Of a DNA stretch of 64,000 bases, positions 17,405 through 31,744 are shown one piece after another. The stretch covers positions 1-64,000 of the forward strand of contig CANRAR010000006.1 in assembly GCA_947628675.1 (NCBI GenBank). The letters are read 5' to 3'. Within the stretch, counting starts at the first letter, position 1. The number at the start of each line of letters is the position of its first letter. This DNA is from an uncultured Clostridia bacterium (lineage in GTDB: Bacteria > Bacillota > Clostridia > Christensenellales > Borkfalkiaceae). Made by a program: the position numbers and the translations under genes. The notes beneath the pieces were generated by a model that made no database searches, had not been told where the DNA came from, and saw only the letters and a list, made by a program, of their open reading frames with translations.

Positions 17405-19768
17405 TTACTTGACGGTGAGGCGGAAGCACACGGCGCTGTACGCCTTGATCTCCTGCCCGAGTTTGCCGTCCGAGAAGCCGAGAATTTCCTGCTTGGAGGT
17501 GACCTTCTCCTCCTCCAAGGTATTGAGAGCCTTCCAATCGCTCTCCGCATTGCTCACCTCGGTGTAGTACGCGATGCCCTTGGCTTCGGCGTTCTTCACC
17601 TCGACGTTGAGCTTGATGTTCTCCCCGCTCGCGTTGACGACTTTGAGGATGAGGTCGCCGTTTTCCGCCTTGCTCGCCACGGTGTACAACTTGTTGACGG
17701 TCTTGGCCACGGCGTTGCCCTCCGAGATGAGGGTGCAGGTGCTATCTACGCCCGAGGCATATTGAAGTTTGGAGTTGGGAAGGCGGTACTTGCCTTGGTT
17801 CTGCATGAAGAGTTGCTGGATGTAGTAGTTGGCGCTCTTCACGATCTGCGTGTTGGTGAAGTACATCATATCGACATCCCACTGGTTGGAGATATCGTCG
17901 CCGCCCGTCGCGGGATTCCTATTCGTGTTGGCGACGCCGAACATGGGCGCATACGCAGCGAGTTTAATGATGTCGCCGTTCTCCTCGTAATTCGTCATGA
18001 TCGCCGCCTCGGAAATCGCGGTGATGAGGCTGTTCGGAATGGTGGGATAGCCCGAGGGATTGCCCTCGCCGCCGTTGGCGGAATACTCGCCCACGAAAAC
18101 CTCGTAATAGTTATTGGGCTCGATATCGGAGCGGGCGTAGCCATCATACATACCGGTGAGCTCGAAGAGTTTCGAATAGTTGACGTAGTAGTGCTGGTCG
18201 TGTACACCGTAATCGGCGACCTTCTTGACGTCCGGAATGTCGCCGCGGTTGACGGCAGCCTTTGCGGCCGAACGTGCCGTACCGCCGTTATCCGTGCCCT
18301 TTTGGCAGTCCGAAGAAAACAAACTGTTGCCGACGATGGGCTTGACGTTGTAATCTTTCAGCGCACTTTGGAAGGCGGCGCTCTTCAAGAACTTCTCGTA
18401 GTACTGCGTATAATACGTGCCGAACTGCTCGTTGCCGATGCCGATGTAGTCCATCTCGAAGGGGTCGGGATGGCCGAGTTTTTCGCGGAGTGCGCCCCAC
18501 TTGGTAGTCGTAGCGCCCTTGGCGAATTCGATGAGGTCGATGGCGTCCTGAATGTAGTCGTTCACCTTGTTCCCGTGACGGCCGTTAAGTTCTACGCCTT
18601 TCGGATTGCCCGGGTTTGCGCCGCCCTGGTCGGACAGGCCGCAGTTGACGACGGGCACCGCGCTCGCGCCGAGGTTCTCGCAGAGCAGGAAGTACTCATA
18701 GAAGCCGATGCCGTACTCCATATCGTATCCCCAAAGGTCGCCGTTCTGCCTACGGGTCGCCCACTCGCCGTACGTCGTCACGGTCGTCGCCGCGGCGCCG
18801 TCCTTGACAAGGGTATATTCGAAGGCGGGGATATCGTCTGCACCCGCGGCCGTGCCCGTCTGCACCGCACCGACGGAATTCTTCCAATCGTACACTCTCG
18901 TGCAGTCCGCTCCGCCGACGCCGGCGTCGCCCTCGATGATGCAACCGCCGGGGAAGCGCACGAACTTGGGCCCGAGATCCTTGATGGCGTCGAACACGTA
19001 CTGCTTGATGCCGCCCGTGGAATGCTGCGTCTCCAAAGAGACGGCATCGACGGAATAGGCGCCCGTCTTATTGAACGTGATATCCATCTTGATGTTTTCG
19101 CTCGCCGTAGCGCTTGCGGTGAGCGTCTGTTCGTACTTCACCCAACCGCCCGTTTGGAGCGGGATATCCGCTTCGCAGTAGGTGGTGGTATTGTTCTTGA
19201 CGGTAACCTTCATCGTTGCATCCGAGACCGCCGTCTTGACGAAGGCGGAGAATAGATACTGTACGCCGTTTTCGACCGCCATGGGCATCTCGGTACGCCC
19301 CTTGTTGGAGATGCCGCTGTTTGCCGCCGTCACGTTGACGTTGGCGTAGTTCTTATTGACGCCCTTGTTGGCGTCGGAACCCTGACCCGCGTCTTTGTAA
19401 TATAGTTCGTTCGCAAGCACACCGCCCGAAGACGCTATGGAAAACGAGGCGCCCGTGTTCGTCGGTTGCCAGCCCTGCATTTTTCCGTTGAACGATTCAA
19501 AGGAGCCGTTAAAGACGAGGTTATCGTCGAGGAGATACCCCGCAAAGTTGATATCCTCGAGGAACACGCCGAAGAGCGTATCCGAGATGATACCTGTCAC
19601 ATTGTCGGTGGTCTTGCCGTCGATGGTGAACGTGGCGGCCGCATCGGAAAAGGCAGGCGCCTCACGGTCGGGCGTGACTTGTTCTTCTTCCTCGCCGCCG
19701 CCGCAGGCACACAGCACACACGCAAAGGCGGTGACTGCCGCAATGCACGAGAGCAGTTTTTTCTTCAT
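17405..19768 (-). CDS. Alpha-L-arabinofuranosidase-like GH51 lipoprotein
   Basis: Lipobox AFACVLCACGG; GIGNEQFGTYYTQYYEKF acid/base region, VGEYSANGG nucleophile-like region. Confidence 0.8.
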   Translation of the reverse strand: MKKKLLSCIAAVTAFACVLCACGGGEEEEQVTPDREAPAFSDAAATFTIDGKTTDNVTGIISDTLFGVFLEDINFAGYLLDDNLVFNGSFESFNGKMQGWQPTNTGASFSIASSGGVLANELYYKDAGQGSDANKGVNKNYANVNVTAANSGISNKGRTEMPMAVENGVQYLFSAFVKTAVSDATMKVTVKNNTTTYCEADIPLQTGGWVKYEQTLTASATASENIKMDITFNKTGAYSVDAVSLETQHSTGGIKQYVFDAIKDLGPKFVRFPGGCIIEGDAGVGGADCTRVYDWKNSVGAVQTGTAAGADDIPAFEYTLVKDGAAATTVTTYGEWATRRQNGDLWGYDMEYGIGFYEYFLLCENLGASAVPVVNCGLSDQGGANPGNPKGVELNGRHGNKVNDYIQDAIDLIEFAKGATTTKWGALREKLGHPDPFEMDYIGIGNEQFGTYYTQYYEKFLKSAAFQSALKDYNVKPIVGNSLFSSDCQKGTDNGGTARSAAKAAVNRGDIPDVKKVADYGVHDQHYYVNYSKLFELTGMYDGYARSDIEPNNYYEVFVGEYSANGGEGNPSGYPTIPNSLITAISEAAIMTNYEENGDIIKLAAYAPMFGVANTNRNPATGGDDISNQWDVDMMYFTNTQIVKSANYYIQQLFMQNQGKYRLPNSKLQYASGVDSTCTLISEGNAVAKTVNKLYTVASKAENGDLILKVVNASGENIKLNVEVKNAEAKGIAYYTEVSNAESDWKALNTLEEEKVTSKQEILGFSDGKLGQEIKAYSAVCFRLTVK

Positions 19769-19942
19769 AATTCTTTTCCCCCTTTCGGTTTGTTCCATTA
19801 TAACATAAAATTTCGGCATGTGCAACAGCCGCGCGGAAATTTGTTCGAAAAATCCGAGAACGAAACCATTCGGGGCTCCCGAAAAAGGTTTGCGTAGCAA
19901 AGATTTTGCGGGGAGAGACGCAGCAAGCGGTAAAAAAAACAT

Positions 19943-19976
19943 CAAAATCCGAGGGCGAAAGCCCTCGGATTTTGAT
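19943..19976. terminator. Hairpin, possible terminator
   Basis: caaaatccgagggcgaaagccctcggattttg. Confidence 0.5.
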
Positions 19977-20093
19977 GGCGCAGAGTGGGAGATTACTTCG
20001 CGCCACGCGATGGCGCTTGTGCCGCGCTTAGTAGACAAATGGTGCGCGCGGGGTGAACTCCCGGCGGGGGTTCTTCATTCCCACTCTGCGCCA
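19976..20093. repeat. tRNA-Ser 3'-end fragments flanking a ~59-bp mini-element
   Basis: tggcgcagagtgggagatt (19976-19994) and tgaactcccgg (20054-20064) match contiguous tRNA-Ser sequence; inverted fragment tcccactctgcgcca at 20079-20093. Confidence 0.75.
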
Positions 20094-20130
20094 GAGCCCC
20101 CCGAGGACAAGCGTCCTCGGGGGGCTCTGG

Positions 20131-20218
20131 CGCAGAGTGGGAGATTTGAACTCCCGGTAAGCTTTTGACCTACACACGATTTCCAATCGTGCTCCTTAAG
20201 CCGCTCGGACAACTCTGC
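20131..20218 (-). tRNA. tRNA-Ser (anticodon GGA), with encoded CCA at 20128-20130
   Basis: Minus: GCAGAGTTGTCCGAGCGGCTTAAGGAGCACGATTGGAAATCGTGTGTAGGTC...CCGGGAGTTCAAATCTCCCACTCTGCGCCA; long variable arm. Confidence 0.95.
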
Positions 20219-20292
20219 AAAAGACAATGCCATTTTACACGAAATGCCCGCAAATTGCAACAATTTTTGCCGTCTTTTGCAAAGAAATTTTG

Positions 20293-22869
<2,577 letters not shown>

Positions 22870-22929
22870 AATGTCCCCTCCCGCTTTTCTCTGTTCCCTT
22901 CTATTATACCGCAAACGCGCGCCGATAAA

Positions 22930-23031
22930 ACAAAAAGAGCGCGGCATCGCGGCTGCGCCCCCATTTATGCGGCCTATATTTATAAAGCCGCTCCCACACA
23001 AAAAGAGCGCGGCCTTGCGGCTACGCCCTTT
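22930..23031. repeat. ~31-bp direct repeat (caaaaagagcgcggcMtYgcggctRcgccc), two copies; proximal copy may be a terminator for the upstream operon
   Basis: 22930-22962 and 22999-23030. Confidence 0.6.
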
Positions 23032-23036
23032 TGCGG

Positions 23037-26000
23037 TTACTGCTTATTGTCGGGGGGAAGTGCCTCGCTTTGGGGGCTCGTGGCGCCGCCCGTCGCCGTT
23101 GTGGGCTCGTTGAGCCATGTGATGGTGCCCTCTTCTTCGATCGTGATGTCGTAATACTCCGTCACGTCGTTCTCATTGCTGTCGAGCACCTTCACGTTTT
23201 CCTTTAACAGCGTGTTCTTCGCCGATACCTGCGCGAGGAGGAGTTGCCCCGTCATGGTGCATTGGAGATGGTGCCCCTCCAAAAGGGTATTGACGGTGAG
23301 GTAATACAGGGATTGGTCGCTCCCATTCACGTGGTAATCTCTCTCTACGTCGCTCCCCTCATCGGTGCGGCTCACCTTCATGTTGATGGTGTGGATGGTG
23401 AGTTTGCGCTGCGTCACATTGAGCACCGTTGCATCCTCTTTCGGGTCTTTGGGATTGCCGCCGACGAAGATGAAGCGGTTCTGCTTCGTGAGGTCAGTAT
23501 CCCCGTTGCTGACGGTGCAGATGCTGTTTGTCAAAACCCCCGCCGCGGTGAGCACGCCAGGCTCGGTGATGCCCGTGAACGTAATGTGGATCCAGTCCGT
23601 GGATAACCCGGCGGGAAGGGGGGCAAGGAAACGCACCTCGGATTGGGTGTGGATAAGCGGTTTGCCGTCGTACTGCTTATTGTGGGTATAGAGGAATACG
23701 TAGATGGCGGTCTGGACGCGGAGCCGTCCCAAATCGCCCACCTCTATTTCGTAGTTATCCTTTACGCTCACGCCGCCGTAGGTAGTCAGGACGATCTTGA
23801 CATCCCCATCATCGAAGGTATTTTCAACGTCGCCGAATACATACTTGCCGTCCTCGCCGAGGGTATCGGTGATATTCGTCACTTCCTTCCCCAGCACGGT
23901 GAGGCTGTGTCCCGAAAGCACCCCGCGGTCTCCGTTTCCGTCCGCACGTTCGTAATCGAAATCGGCGCTATGCGGTTGTCCGTCGTAACCCCACGTGCCG
24001 CCTTGGCTTGTGATGAGAACATGGCGCTTCGTGATGGTGATGGTGCCCCACGTCCAAGTGATGTCGTAGTTTCTTATGAGATCTTCGCCGGCGCCGGGTT
24101 CGCCATGATAGATGTGGTACTCCCCTTTCCACTCATTGTTGTACTTTATGTCTTTGGTCTCCATAAAGTTGATGAAGGAAGCGTAGGTCTCCGCGGTGAT
24201 TTCATGCCCGTATACGAGCCCCCGCTTGCCGTCTGCATCAAACTCTTCCGCGGTGTACCCCATCACGCTGTGGCTTTGACCGTCATAGACAAAACTTTCA
24301 CTACCCGTCGTAACATTCACGGGGCGCGGCGTAATGGTGATCGTGCCATTTACCCACGTGATCTCGTAATTTTCCGTCAAGTCATCGGCGCCTTCCCCGC
24401 CGTTCACGTTGCCGAGAATGCGCACAGAGGATACCGTATTATTTCCGTTTGCGGTATCCCAAACATTGGTATAGGTGGGGTAGTTCGCGGAGAGTATATG
24501 CCCCGCCAAGATCCCCCGCTCGCCGTCCTCCAAGACCTCCTCCGCGGTGTACTCCTCTACTTTGTGCCCTTGGCCGTCATAGACGAATTCGCCGTCGTGC
24601 GTCGTGATCGTCACGGGGCGCTTCGTCACCTCCAACGTGCCCCATTGATAGCGAAGTTCGTAATTTCCCGTGACCTCTTTCTCGCCCGATTGAATGGTGA
24701 TCCCTAACGTCATTTCATTGTTGAGCAACTGCACGGTGGTTATGCTGTTCCACTTCGTGTATTCCACCAAAAATTCGTGCCCTGTCACGAGCCCCGTGTG
24801 CCCCTCTTCGTTGAACGGCTCCGGCGTACATTCTTTCAGTTCGAACGCATTCCCGTCATAGACGTGGGTGTCGCTGGGCGTCGTAATCGTCAAAGGACGC
24901 GGTGTGACCGTAATTGTATTGTAGTAGTAATTGTCGAACTGGTAGTTTTGGGTGACATCCTCGCTACCCGCCATAACTTTTATGTTCGCATATTTCAATT
25001 CGTTGAGTTTACTTCCAACATCATGAAGAATCGGTGCAGTGACATCCGCCGAAACTTGATGCCCGCTTACAAGCCCTCTTTCATTTTCCGTGAATTTCTC
25101 CCATGTAAACGTTTCCACGGAAAAATCTGTATCATCATAAACGTGGCTACCCTCGTCCGATGTAAGAGCCACGGGTCGCGGTGTAATGGTAATGGTGCCC
25201 CACTCCCATGTGATGTCGTAATTTTCCGTGACATTTTGACCGCCTTGGAGGATGCGCGCGGAATTGATATCCAACTTGTTGTTTTCCGCTTTCGTCTCCC
25301 ACACGTTGGTGATAGAAGGGTAAGTCGTGGAGAGTGTGTGCCCGTCTACAAGCTTATAGTAGGGATTTCCCTCCTCCGTACCCCAACCTTGATCCCAATT
25401 CCAAGAGGTATAGGACATTACTTGACGCGGTTCGCCGTTGTAAACGTAGCTATGAGACCCCGTAAGAATCTTCACTTTGCGCCGCAGAATTTCCACCGTA
25501 CCGTATACCCGCGTGAGGTCGTAGTTCTTTTCGTAATCGACCGTCGAACCGTCCCCGCGGACGATTGCAAAACTCAACGGCTCGTTGATGTACTTGCCGT
25601 CCTTTTCTGCAAAGGACGCGTCGATGAACGCTTTATATTCGATTTTGAGGGTATGCCCGTCCGCAAGTCTCAAGAAGCCCTCTTCTTCCCAACCGTATTC
25701 CCAATTCCAATCGGTAGCGGAATCCGCTTTATGCGGTTCGCCGTCATACACGATGTCATCGAGCGACCCCGTGAGAATTTTCACTTTCCGCTTTGTCACC
25801 GTAATGGTGCCGTACTCATCGTGGATTTCGTAGTTGTCCGTCACGTTATCGCCGTTTTCATCGGAGATGTGATAGATGAGAACGTTGTCCTTCTCGTCCA
25901 CTTCGATGAGCGTCGTGCCCCCCGTGACGACCAGGTTTTGATTGAGTGCAAGCCCTACGTCTTTGCCATTCTCGGTATATGTGTACGCGTCCGCCCCCCA

Positions 26001-29000
26001 AAAAGAGTGTTCCGTATCGTCATAGACGAACTCTTTCGACTTTGACGTGATCGTGATAGGGCGGTATTTAATGGTGACTGTGCCGTAGGTGTAAGTGATT
26101 TCGTAGTTCTCCGTGACGGGTTTGCCGTTTTCGTCGAAAATGTCCACCACGGGCGTGTTTGTGTACGGATCGTTCTCGCCTTTTGCTTCCTTGAAGATGT
26201 AAATGCTGTCCTTATTCTCTGCGGTTTCCACGATGCGCCAAATCTGATTCGGTGCGCGGGTCGTCCCGTCGAGCAGTTCCAGCGTATCGATGTCGTAGCG
26301 GTGCTCTTGGCCGTTGTAGGTGAATACGGCCGTCTGCGTTTGGATATGCAGGGGGCGCAGGGTGATCTCGACCTCGCCGAAGACGACCGTCACGTCGTAA
26401 TTTTCCGTCACGTCGCCGTACACTTCCGCAACAATGCGCGCCGTGAAGGCAATTTCGTGCGTGCCGACGTTCGCCATTTTGTCCTTTTGGGTGTATTCGA
26501 TCTTCACCTCGTGCCCGTCGAGTTTGGGCGCGCCCTCGGGATAGACGACGGTGCAGTTTTCGTAGTCGGTCTCCCGCCACGAAATGCCGTCATAGACGTA
26601 CGGCCCGCGGTCGTGCGTGAGCACCGTGATGGGGCGGCGGTCGATCTTCACCGTGCCGTAGACGACGATTAAGGTATAATTTCTTGAAATATCCTCCCCG
26701 TTCGCATATACCTTGACCGTCATCTCGTTGGAATAGGGGGCTTCGCGCGCGTCGAGGAAGGAGGCGTAGCCTTCGAGCACGAGGCGGTGCGTCTCCGCCG
26801 CGAGTTGCTTTTCCGAGGTGACTTCCGCAGAGGCATAGGTGTGCTCTGTGCCGTCGTAGACGATCGCATCGCCCTTCGTCGTCACGGTGATTTCGCGCGG
26901 CGTGATCTCTACCCTGTTCGTGCGGACGTAGGTGACGTCGTAATTCTTCCCGCAGTCGTCGCCGCCCTCGGGGCCGATAAAGACCTCGTCAAAGTCGAGT
27001 TCGTTCACCCTGCTGTCCCACACGTTGACGATCTGCGGCGCGGTGACGTTCGCCTTATAGACGTGCCCGTCGGCGAGCCCTTCCACATCGTACCCCGCCT
27101 CGCTGTGCGCGGCGGCGTCGTATTCCCATGTGTTCCCGTGGGCAGTCACGGTGAGGGGGCGCAGGTCGATGACGATGCTCCCCGCCTTCCATGTGACATG
27201 ATAATTTTGGGTGACGGGAGTCCCCGCTCCGTCGCAAATCGCCTTGCCGTCGGGGTCGTTGTCGTAACTGCCCGCGTCGGTGAACGCCTCATAGGTGCCC
27301 GCGGCGTAGTGGTCCTCGGCGAGGGATCCGCTCTCCACGCTCCATTCTTCGGCGGTGTGCGCTTTCCCGTCGTACACCGCGTGATAGTCGCCCGCGCACA
27401 GGGTCACTTCGCGCCGCAGAATGACGACCGTCCCCCACTGCCAATGCACGGTATAGTTGGCCGTCACGTCCTCGCCGTTCGCGTCCTTGATCTTCACCGC
27501 GGTCTCGTCCAAAGAGTTCTCGTAGCCCGCCTCGTTCGCCTCCGTCCATTGCTTGAAGGCCGCCTCCACGGTGTGCCCGTCAACGAGTTGCGTCCCCACG
27601 GCGGTGTACGATGCCTTGCCGTGCTCTTTCGCATCGTATGTAACAGTGTCCGAACCCGTTGTTAAGGTCACCTCGCGCTTTTGTACCGTAAGTTCGCCGT
27701 AGGTCACAATGCGGATGATATAATTGCCCGTCAGGTTATCCGTCGCGTCCCTGTTTCGTGAAGGCGTCCCGTCCGACACAGTGAAGGCAAGTTCGTTGGA
27801 TACGGGCGTATCGCTGTAATTTGTGATGCTCGCAACAGCCGACGGAACCAGGGTGTGCCCCTCCACGGGAAGGTACCTTCCCTCCTGCGCGGGCAAGATC
27901 TCAAACCCTAACTCCGTATGCGCCTGCCCGTCATAGGGGAAGGACTGCGAGTTGGTCGTCACTTCCACGACGCGTTGGAGAATGTGCACCTTGCCGTAAA
28001 CTTTGTCAATATCGTAGTTGGCGCTGACATCGTCCTCCCCGTCGTATACCCTAATATCGGGTTCATTGCTCCGCTCGCCCGCGTCCTTCATGACGAGAAC
28101 ATCGAAAAATTTCAGTTCCTGTCCCGCCGCAAGGGCGCCTTCAAGGTCATACGCCTTTTCTTCTACACCGTAGCGATGCTCAATGCCGTCGTAGACGAAT
28201 TCCGCGCTGTGCGTCTCCACCTTAATGGCGAGTTTCGTCACGGTCACCGTGCCGTAATGCTCAATGATCTCGTAGTTCTCCGCCGAAATCGGGGTCTCGC
28301 CGTCTTGGATAGTGAACTGCGGCTCGTTCGGATATTCCTTCGCGTTCTGCACACAGAGCGTATCGGTGCGCGTGATGGTCTGCTTTCCCGCAAGCCCATC
28401 GGCGGTGAGGTCGTTATAGGTATGCTCCGTGCCGTCGTAGGGAATTTCATGCGACTCGGTCGAAAGCGTAAGTTCGCGCTTGTGAATGGTGACCGTGCCC
28501 GTTGTAACCGACACATCGTAGTTAGCCGTCACTTCATCGTTGCCCGCTCCTACGAAAATAGCGATCGTCGGGTTATTTATGTGGCCGTCCTCGTTCGCCT
28601 CCGTAAAGGCGTAATTGCCGCCCGTGAACCGAATTTCATGCTCCAAATCTACGAGAAGCCCCGCGTCGTCGCCCTCGTCGTTATATGTCAGCGTCGTTTC
28701 GTCATACTTATACTCTTTCCCGTCGTAGGTGAAGGTAGCCGACTGCGTCGTCACGTGTAGCGCGCGCTTGTGAATGATGACCGTGCCCGCTGTAACCGAC
28801 ACATCGTAGTTGCCCGTCACTTCATCGTCGCCCACGTAGATACCAATGATCGGCGCATTCTGGTAGCCTTCCTCATTCGCCTCCGTAAAGGCGTAATTGC
28901 CGCCCGTGAACCGAATTTCATGCCCCAAATCTACGAGAAGCCCCCCATCGTCGCCCTCGTCGGTTTTTAGCGTACCTACGCCATATTCGTGCTCCTTGCC

Positions 29001-29930
29001 GTCGTATGTAAATTCGTCGCCCTGCGTCGTCACGGTAAGTTCGCGCGGCGTCACCTTCAATGTGCCGTACTTGCGCGTCACTTTGTATTTGCCCGTCACG
29101 TCGTTGCCGTCCTCGTCGAGAATGTGGAAATGGCCGTCTCTTTCGGGGCAATTTTGTATCTCGCCGACGTCCGTCAAAGACGCAAAAATCGTGCCCTCTT
29201 CCTCGATCCGATGCCCCTCGGCGAGCCCGTCGCCCTCCAAAATGATCTCCTCGGCGGAGTGCGGCTTGCCATCGTATTCATAGGTCTCGGAGGCCGTCGT
29301 CACGGTGAGTTTCCGCGCGATCTCCGTCACGTCGCGGTCGGCGACGTTCACGCTGTAAGAGGCCGTCACGTCCTCCCCGTCCGCACTCAAAATGGTGACG
29401 GCGTCAAGGTCGGCGACGATGTTTACGATGTCGCCGCTCTTTTCCACCTTGGTATAATCGTTGACTTGCAACACGTCGTCATAGCACAAATTTGCCGTGA
29501 ACGAGGGCGTATTGCCGTAGACGATCGAACTATCCGCAACACTCACCACCGTCTCCATGGGGTCGATGGTGAAGGAGAAAACCTCTCCGCCCGGGCGGGA
29601 CGTGCCCACGATGCTCTTGCCCACGGCGCGGCACTCGTAAGTTCCCGCCGCACGGGGCTCCTTCTCGCTCCAAACCTCGGTGCCCTTCAGGCGGAACTCG
29701 AACCCCGCGCCGCCGAACACCGAACTCGCCTGCATGGAGAGCGGCTGGCCGTAGAAAAATTTCGTCTGCGGAACGGAGACGGCGGTCACCTGCCCCGCGA
29801 CGCCCATCATCGCGCCCGCGGCGGCGAGCAGCATGAGGAAGATGAGCAAAAAGAGCAAACGGAAGCGCCAGAAGCGCTCAAACCTGCGCTTCCGCTTTTC
29901 CAGCTTGTTCTTGTATGCTTCGTATAACAT
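23037..29930 (-). CDS. Giant (2297 aa) N-terminally membrane-anchored surface protein with ~20 MBG-like repeats
   Basis: N-terminal basic stretch + hydrophobic segment; ~21 recurrences of T(T)xSxxFxYDGxxHxxxxY...NYDVTxxxGTVxIxxR. No LPXTG seen. Confidence 0.85.
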   Translation of the reverse strand: MLYEAYKNKLEKRKRRFERFWRFRLLFLLIFLMLLAAAGAMMGVAGQVTAVSVPQTKFFYGQPLSMQASSVFGGAGFEFRLKGTEVWSEKEPRAAGTYECRAVGKSIVGTSRPGGEVFSFTIDPMETVVSVADSSIVYGNTPSFTANLCYDDVLQVNDYTKVEKSGDIVNIVADLDAVTILSADGEDVTASYSVNVADRDVTEIARKLTVTTASETYEYDGKPHSAEEIILEGDGLAEGHRIEEEGTIFASLTDVGEIQNCPERDGHFHILDEDGNDVTGKYKVTRKYGTLKVTPRELTVTTQGDEFTYDGKEHEYGVGTLKTDEGDDGGLLVDLGHEIRFTGGNYAFTEANEEGYQNAPIIGIYVGDDEVTGNYDVSVTAGTVIIHKRALHVTTQSATFTYDGKEYKYDETTLTYNDEGDDAGLLVDLEHEIRFTGGNYAFTEANEDGHINNPTIAIFVGAGNDEVTANYDVSVTTGTVTIHKRELTLSTESHEIPYDGTEHTYNDLTADGLAGKQTITRTDTLCVQNAKEYPNEPQFTIQDGETPISAENYEIIEHYGTVTVTKLAIKVETHSAEFVYDGIEHRYGVEEKAYDLEGALAAGQELKFFDVLVMKDAGERSNEPDIRVYDGEDDVSANYDIDKVYGKVHILQRVVEVTTNSQSFPYDGQAHTELGFEILPAQEGRYLPVEGHTLVPSAVASITNYSDTPVSNELAFTVSDGTPSRNRDATDNLTGNYIIRIVTYGELTVQKREVTLTTGSDTVTYDAKEHGKASYTAVGTQLVDGHTVEAAFKQWTEANEAGYENSLDETAVKIKDANGEDVTANYTVHWQWGTVVILRREVTLCAGDYHAVYDGKAHTAEEWSVESGSLAEDHYAAGTYEAFTDAGSYDNDPDGKAICDGAGTPVTQNYHVTWKAGSIVIDLRPLTVTAHGNTWEYDAAAHSEAGYDVEGLADGHVYKANVTAPQIVNVWDSRVNELDFDEVFIGPEGGDDCGKNYDVTYVRTNRVEITPREITVTTKGDAIVYDGTEHTYASAEVTSEKQLAAETHRLVLEGYASFLDAREAPYSNEMTVKVYANGEDISRNYTLIVVYGTVKIDRRPITVLTHDRGPYVYDGISWRETDYENCTVVYPEGAPKLDGHEVKIEYTQKDKMANVGTHEIAFTARIVAEVYGDVTENYDVTVVFGEVEITLRPLHIQTQTAVFTYNGQEHRYDIDTLELLDGTTRAPNQIWRIVETAENKDSIYIFKEAKGENDPYTNTPVVDIFDENGKPVTENYEITYTYGTVTIKYRPITITSKSKEFVYDDTEHSFWGADAYTYTENGKDVGLALNQNLVVTGGTTLIEVDEKDNVLIYHISDENGDNVTDNYEIHDEYGTITVTKRKVKILTGSLDDIVYDGEPHKADSATDWNWEYGWEEEGFLRLADGHTLKIEYKAFIDASFAEKDGKYINEPLSFAIVRGDGSTVDYEKNYDLTRVYGTVEILRRKVKILTGSHSYVYNGEPRQVMSYTSWNWDQGWGTEEGNPYYKLVDGHTLSTTYPSITNVWETKAENNKLDINSARILQGGQNVTENYDITWEWGTITITPRPVALTSDEGSHVYDDTDFSVETFTWEKFTENERGLVSGHQVSADVTAPILHDVGSKLNELKYANIKVMAGSEDVTQNYQFDNYYYNTITVTPRPLTITTPSDTHVYDGNAFELKECTPEPFNEEGHTGLVTGHEFLVEYTKWNSITTVQLLNNEMTLGITIQSGEKEVTGNYELRYQWGTLEVTKRPVTITTHDGEFVYDGQGHKVEEYTAEEVLEDGERGILAGHILSANYPTYTNVWDTANGNNTVSSVRILGNVNGGEGADDLTENYEITWVNGTITITPRPVNVTTGSESFVYDGQSHSVMGYTAEEFDADGKRGLVYGHEITAETYASFINFMETKDIKYNNEWKGEYHIYHGEPGAGEDLIRNYDITWTWGTITITKRHVLITSQGGTWGYDGQPHSADFDYERADGNGDRGVLSGHSLTVLGKEVTNITDTLGEDGKYVFGDVENTFDDGDVKIVLTTYGGVSVKDNYEIEVGDLGRLRVQTAIYVFLYTHNKQYDGKPLIHTQSEVRFLAPLPAGLSTDWIHITFTGITEPGVLTAAGVLTNSICTVSNGDTDLTKQNRFIFVGGNPKDPKEDATVLNVTQRKLTIHTINMKVSRTDEGSDVERDYHVNGSDQSLYYLTVNTLLEGHHLQCTMTGQLLLAQVSAKNTLLKENVKVLDSNENDVTEYYDITIEEEGTITWLNEPTTATGGATSPQSEALPPDNKQ

Positions 29931-30067
29931 CTCTACGCTCCGTGTCCCCGCTATTTTCCGTATTTTTGCTTACGCCTTCCGCGCTCGCCTAAACTTCGTT
30001 TTATTGCCTATGTTTTCGTGTTTTACTGCTTACGTTTTTACGTTTTTTGCTTATGCTCCCCGTGCTC

Positions 30068-31663
30068 TTACCAATCCCAATCTATAGTGAGTTCACCCCA
30101 TGTGGGGGTCACTTCGTAGTTATCCTTCATATCATCACCCGCGGCATTTGTGATGGTATATTTCTCTATGGTATTCGGGTGTGTGCCCAATTCCGTCGGC
30201 CATTCTCCGTACGAGAGAACGGTGAGGGTGTCGCCGTCCACGAAGTGCGCGGAACCTTCTACATACTCCCAGCCCTCGAGGACGTACGGCTCGCCGTCAT
30301 AAGTTTTATTGCCCGAAAGCGTCCTGATATTGATCTTGCGGGGCGCAATTGTCAGAGTCCTCGGCCTATAATCGATGGCAAATAGGTCTGTAACATCCTT
30401 TCCGAGCAGGGCTGTAACATTCTCTCCGAGTTGGCCTAAAACATCCTGTCCGAGTAGGTCTATAACTTCCCGTCCGGGAACGCTTACGCTTACGGTGAAC
30501 ACATTGGGGACGCTTCCCGATTCGTCCGGGTGCTTTTCGTTCTTGACGTATGTAAGGGTTTTGGTGTAAGTTACCTCATATACTAAGAACTGCTCTAATA
30601 TTTTCAGCTCGTCGGGCAACTCTCCGCATTTTTCCTTGACGATCGTGTACTTCTCTCCCACTGCGGAGTTGGAAGATTGCGGCATACCGTTGTATTCAAA
30701 CGTGTCGCTCCTTCCCACGATGTACAGCCTCGGACGGTGGCAGACGGTGCACGTGTTGGTCGTTTCGTCGAATGTATGGAAGTGATACCACACGCCCGGG
30801 TAGGCGTTGGGGTACTTCTCCCACAGATCGGGCGGCACATCGGCGGGGTCTATATTCTCCCACGGCATGACGACGGCGCCGACCGCCACAAGGGGAATGA
30901 GATACTCCCACGGCATCTGCCCCCATTCGAAGTCCTTGCCGAATTTGTTCCAGTCGATCCCCTCCAAAACCGAAGGGTCGTCGGCGAAGTTCTCCCAAGG
31001 CACATTTTCCCACGGGAAGTCGGCGGGAAGATCCTCGAACGGCACATCCTCCCACGGGACTTGCGACCAGTCGAAGTTCTCGGGCATTTCGTTCCACGGG
31101 AAATTGCCCCAGTCGAAGTTCTCGGGTGCACTGTTCATGAAGCCGCCCCAATCGAAGTTCTCGGGCACGTTTTCCGCAAAGTCTCCCCAATCGAAGCCCT
31201 CGGGCACGTTTTCGAGGAACTCTCCCCAATCGTAGTCGGACGGCGCCTCGCCGAGGAATTTTCCCCAGTCGAAGTTCTCGGGCACGTTGTCGAAGAAGTT
31301 CCCCCAATCGAAATTCTCGGGCAGGTTGCCGAGGTTCAAATCTTCCCACGGGAAGGCGTCGTTCAGCTTATCCCACGGGAGTTTGGAGAGGTCAAAGTCG
31401 TCGGGCATGGAATCCCACGGCAGTTGATCCCAGGGGAAGTCCGCGGCGAAGTCCTCCCAGTTGAAATTTTCAAAGTCAAAGGTGCTCCAATCGAAGTTAT
31501 CGAGGAACCTCTCCCAGAACGGGCGGGTGTCCCCGGGTTTCGCCGTCGGGTCGGTGAGCATATTGAAATTGCGGGCGCCGAGGAACGTCATAACGCTACC
31601 GCAGATGAGCAGCACTGCGGCCAACAAAACTCCGATGATACAGATGATTTTCTTGCGTATCAT
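30068..31663 (-). CDS. Exported/membrane-anchored protein with PENFDWGxF-type repeats and a C-terminal MBG-like module
   Basis: N-terminal TM (IICIIGVLLAAVLLICGSVMTFLG); repeated NVPENFDWGKFLGEAPSDYDWGEFLENVPEGFDWGDF; C-terminal IRTLSGNKTYDGEPY module. Confidence 0.8.
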   Translation of the reverse strand: MIRKKIICIIGVLLAAVLLICGSVMTFLGARNFNMLTDPTAKPGDTRPFWERFLDNFDWSTFDFENFNWEDFAADFPWDQLPWDSMPDDFDLSKLPWDKLNDAFPWEDLNLGNLPENFDWGNFFDNVPENFDWGKFLGEAPSDYDWGEFLENVPEGFDWGDFAENVPENFDWGGFMNSAPENFDWGNFPWNEMPENFDWSQVPWEDVPFEDLPADFPWENVPWENFADDPSVLEGIDWNKFGKDFEWGQMPWEYLIPLVAVGAVVMPWENIDPADVPPDLWEKYPNAYPGVWYHFHTFDETTNTCTVCHRPRLYIVGRSDTFEYNGMPQSSNSAVGEKYTIVKEKCGELPDELKILEQFLVYEVTYTKTLTYVKNEKHPDESGSVPNVFTVSVSVPGREVIDLLGQDVLGQLGENVTALLGKDVTDLFAIDYRPRTLTIAPRKINIRTLSGNKTYDGEPYVLEGWEYVEGSAHFVDGDTLTVLSYGEWPTELGTHPNTIEKYTITNAAGDDMKDNYEVTPTWGELTIDWDW

Positions 31664-31744
31664 GTTCTCCTCCCCTGTGTCCGCATGAGCGGGCGGATGC
31701 GCGCACGAGCGCGCGGGCTTACAAGATAATTTCTTCGCGCGCGT

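Noticed and set aside
22870-23036. Small gene between clpB and the MBG gene
   Set aside because: Only short direct repeats and hairpin-like sequence; no ORF with SD.
23037-29930. Sortase (LPXTG) anchoring of the giant MBG protein
   Set aside because: C-terminus ends [20 protein letters not shown] with no LPXTG, hydrophobic tail or basic end.
30680-30800. CTVCH in the FDWG-repeat protein as a c-type heme site
   Set aside because: Single CxxCH in a T-x-D-E-T-x-N-T-C-x-x-C-H context more like a small metal knuckle common in surface proteins; no cytochrome context.
23037-31663. CRISPR-like or satellite array
   Set aside because: Repeats are in-frame protein modules (MBG-like, PENFDWGxF) with irregular divergence, not constant repeats with unique spacers. 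No cas genes.
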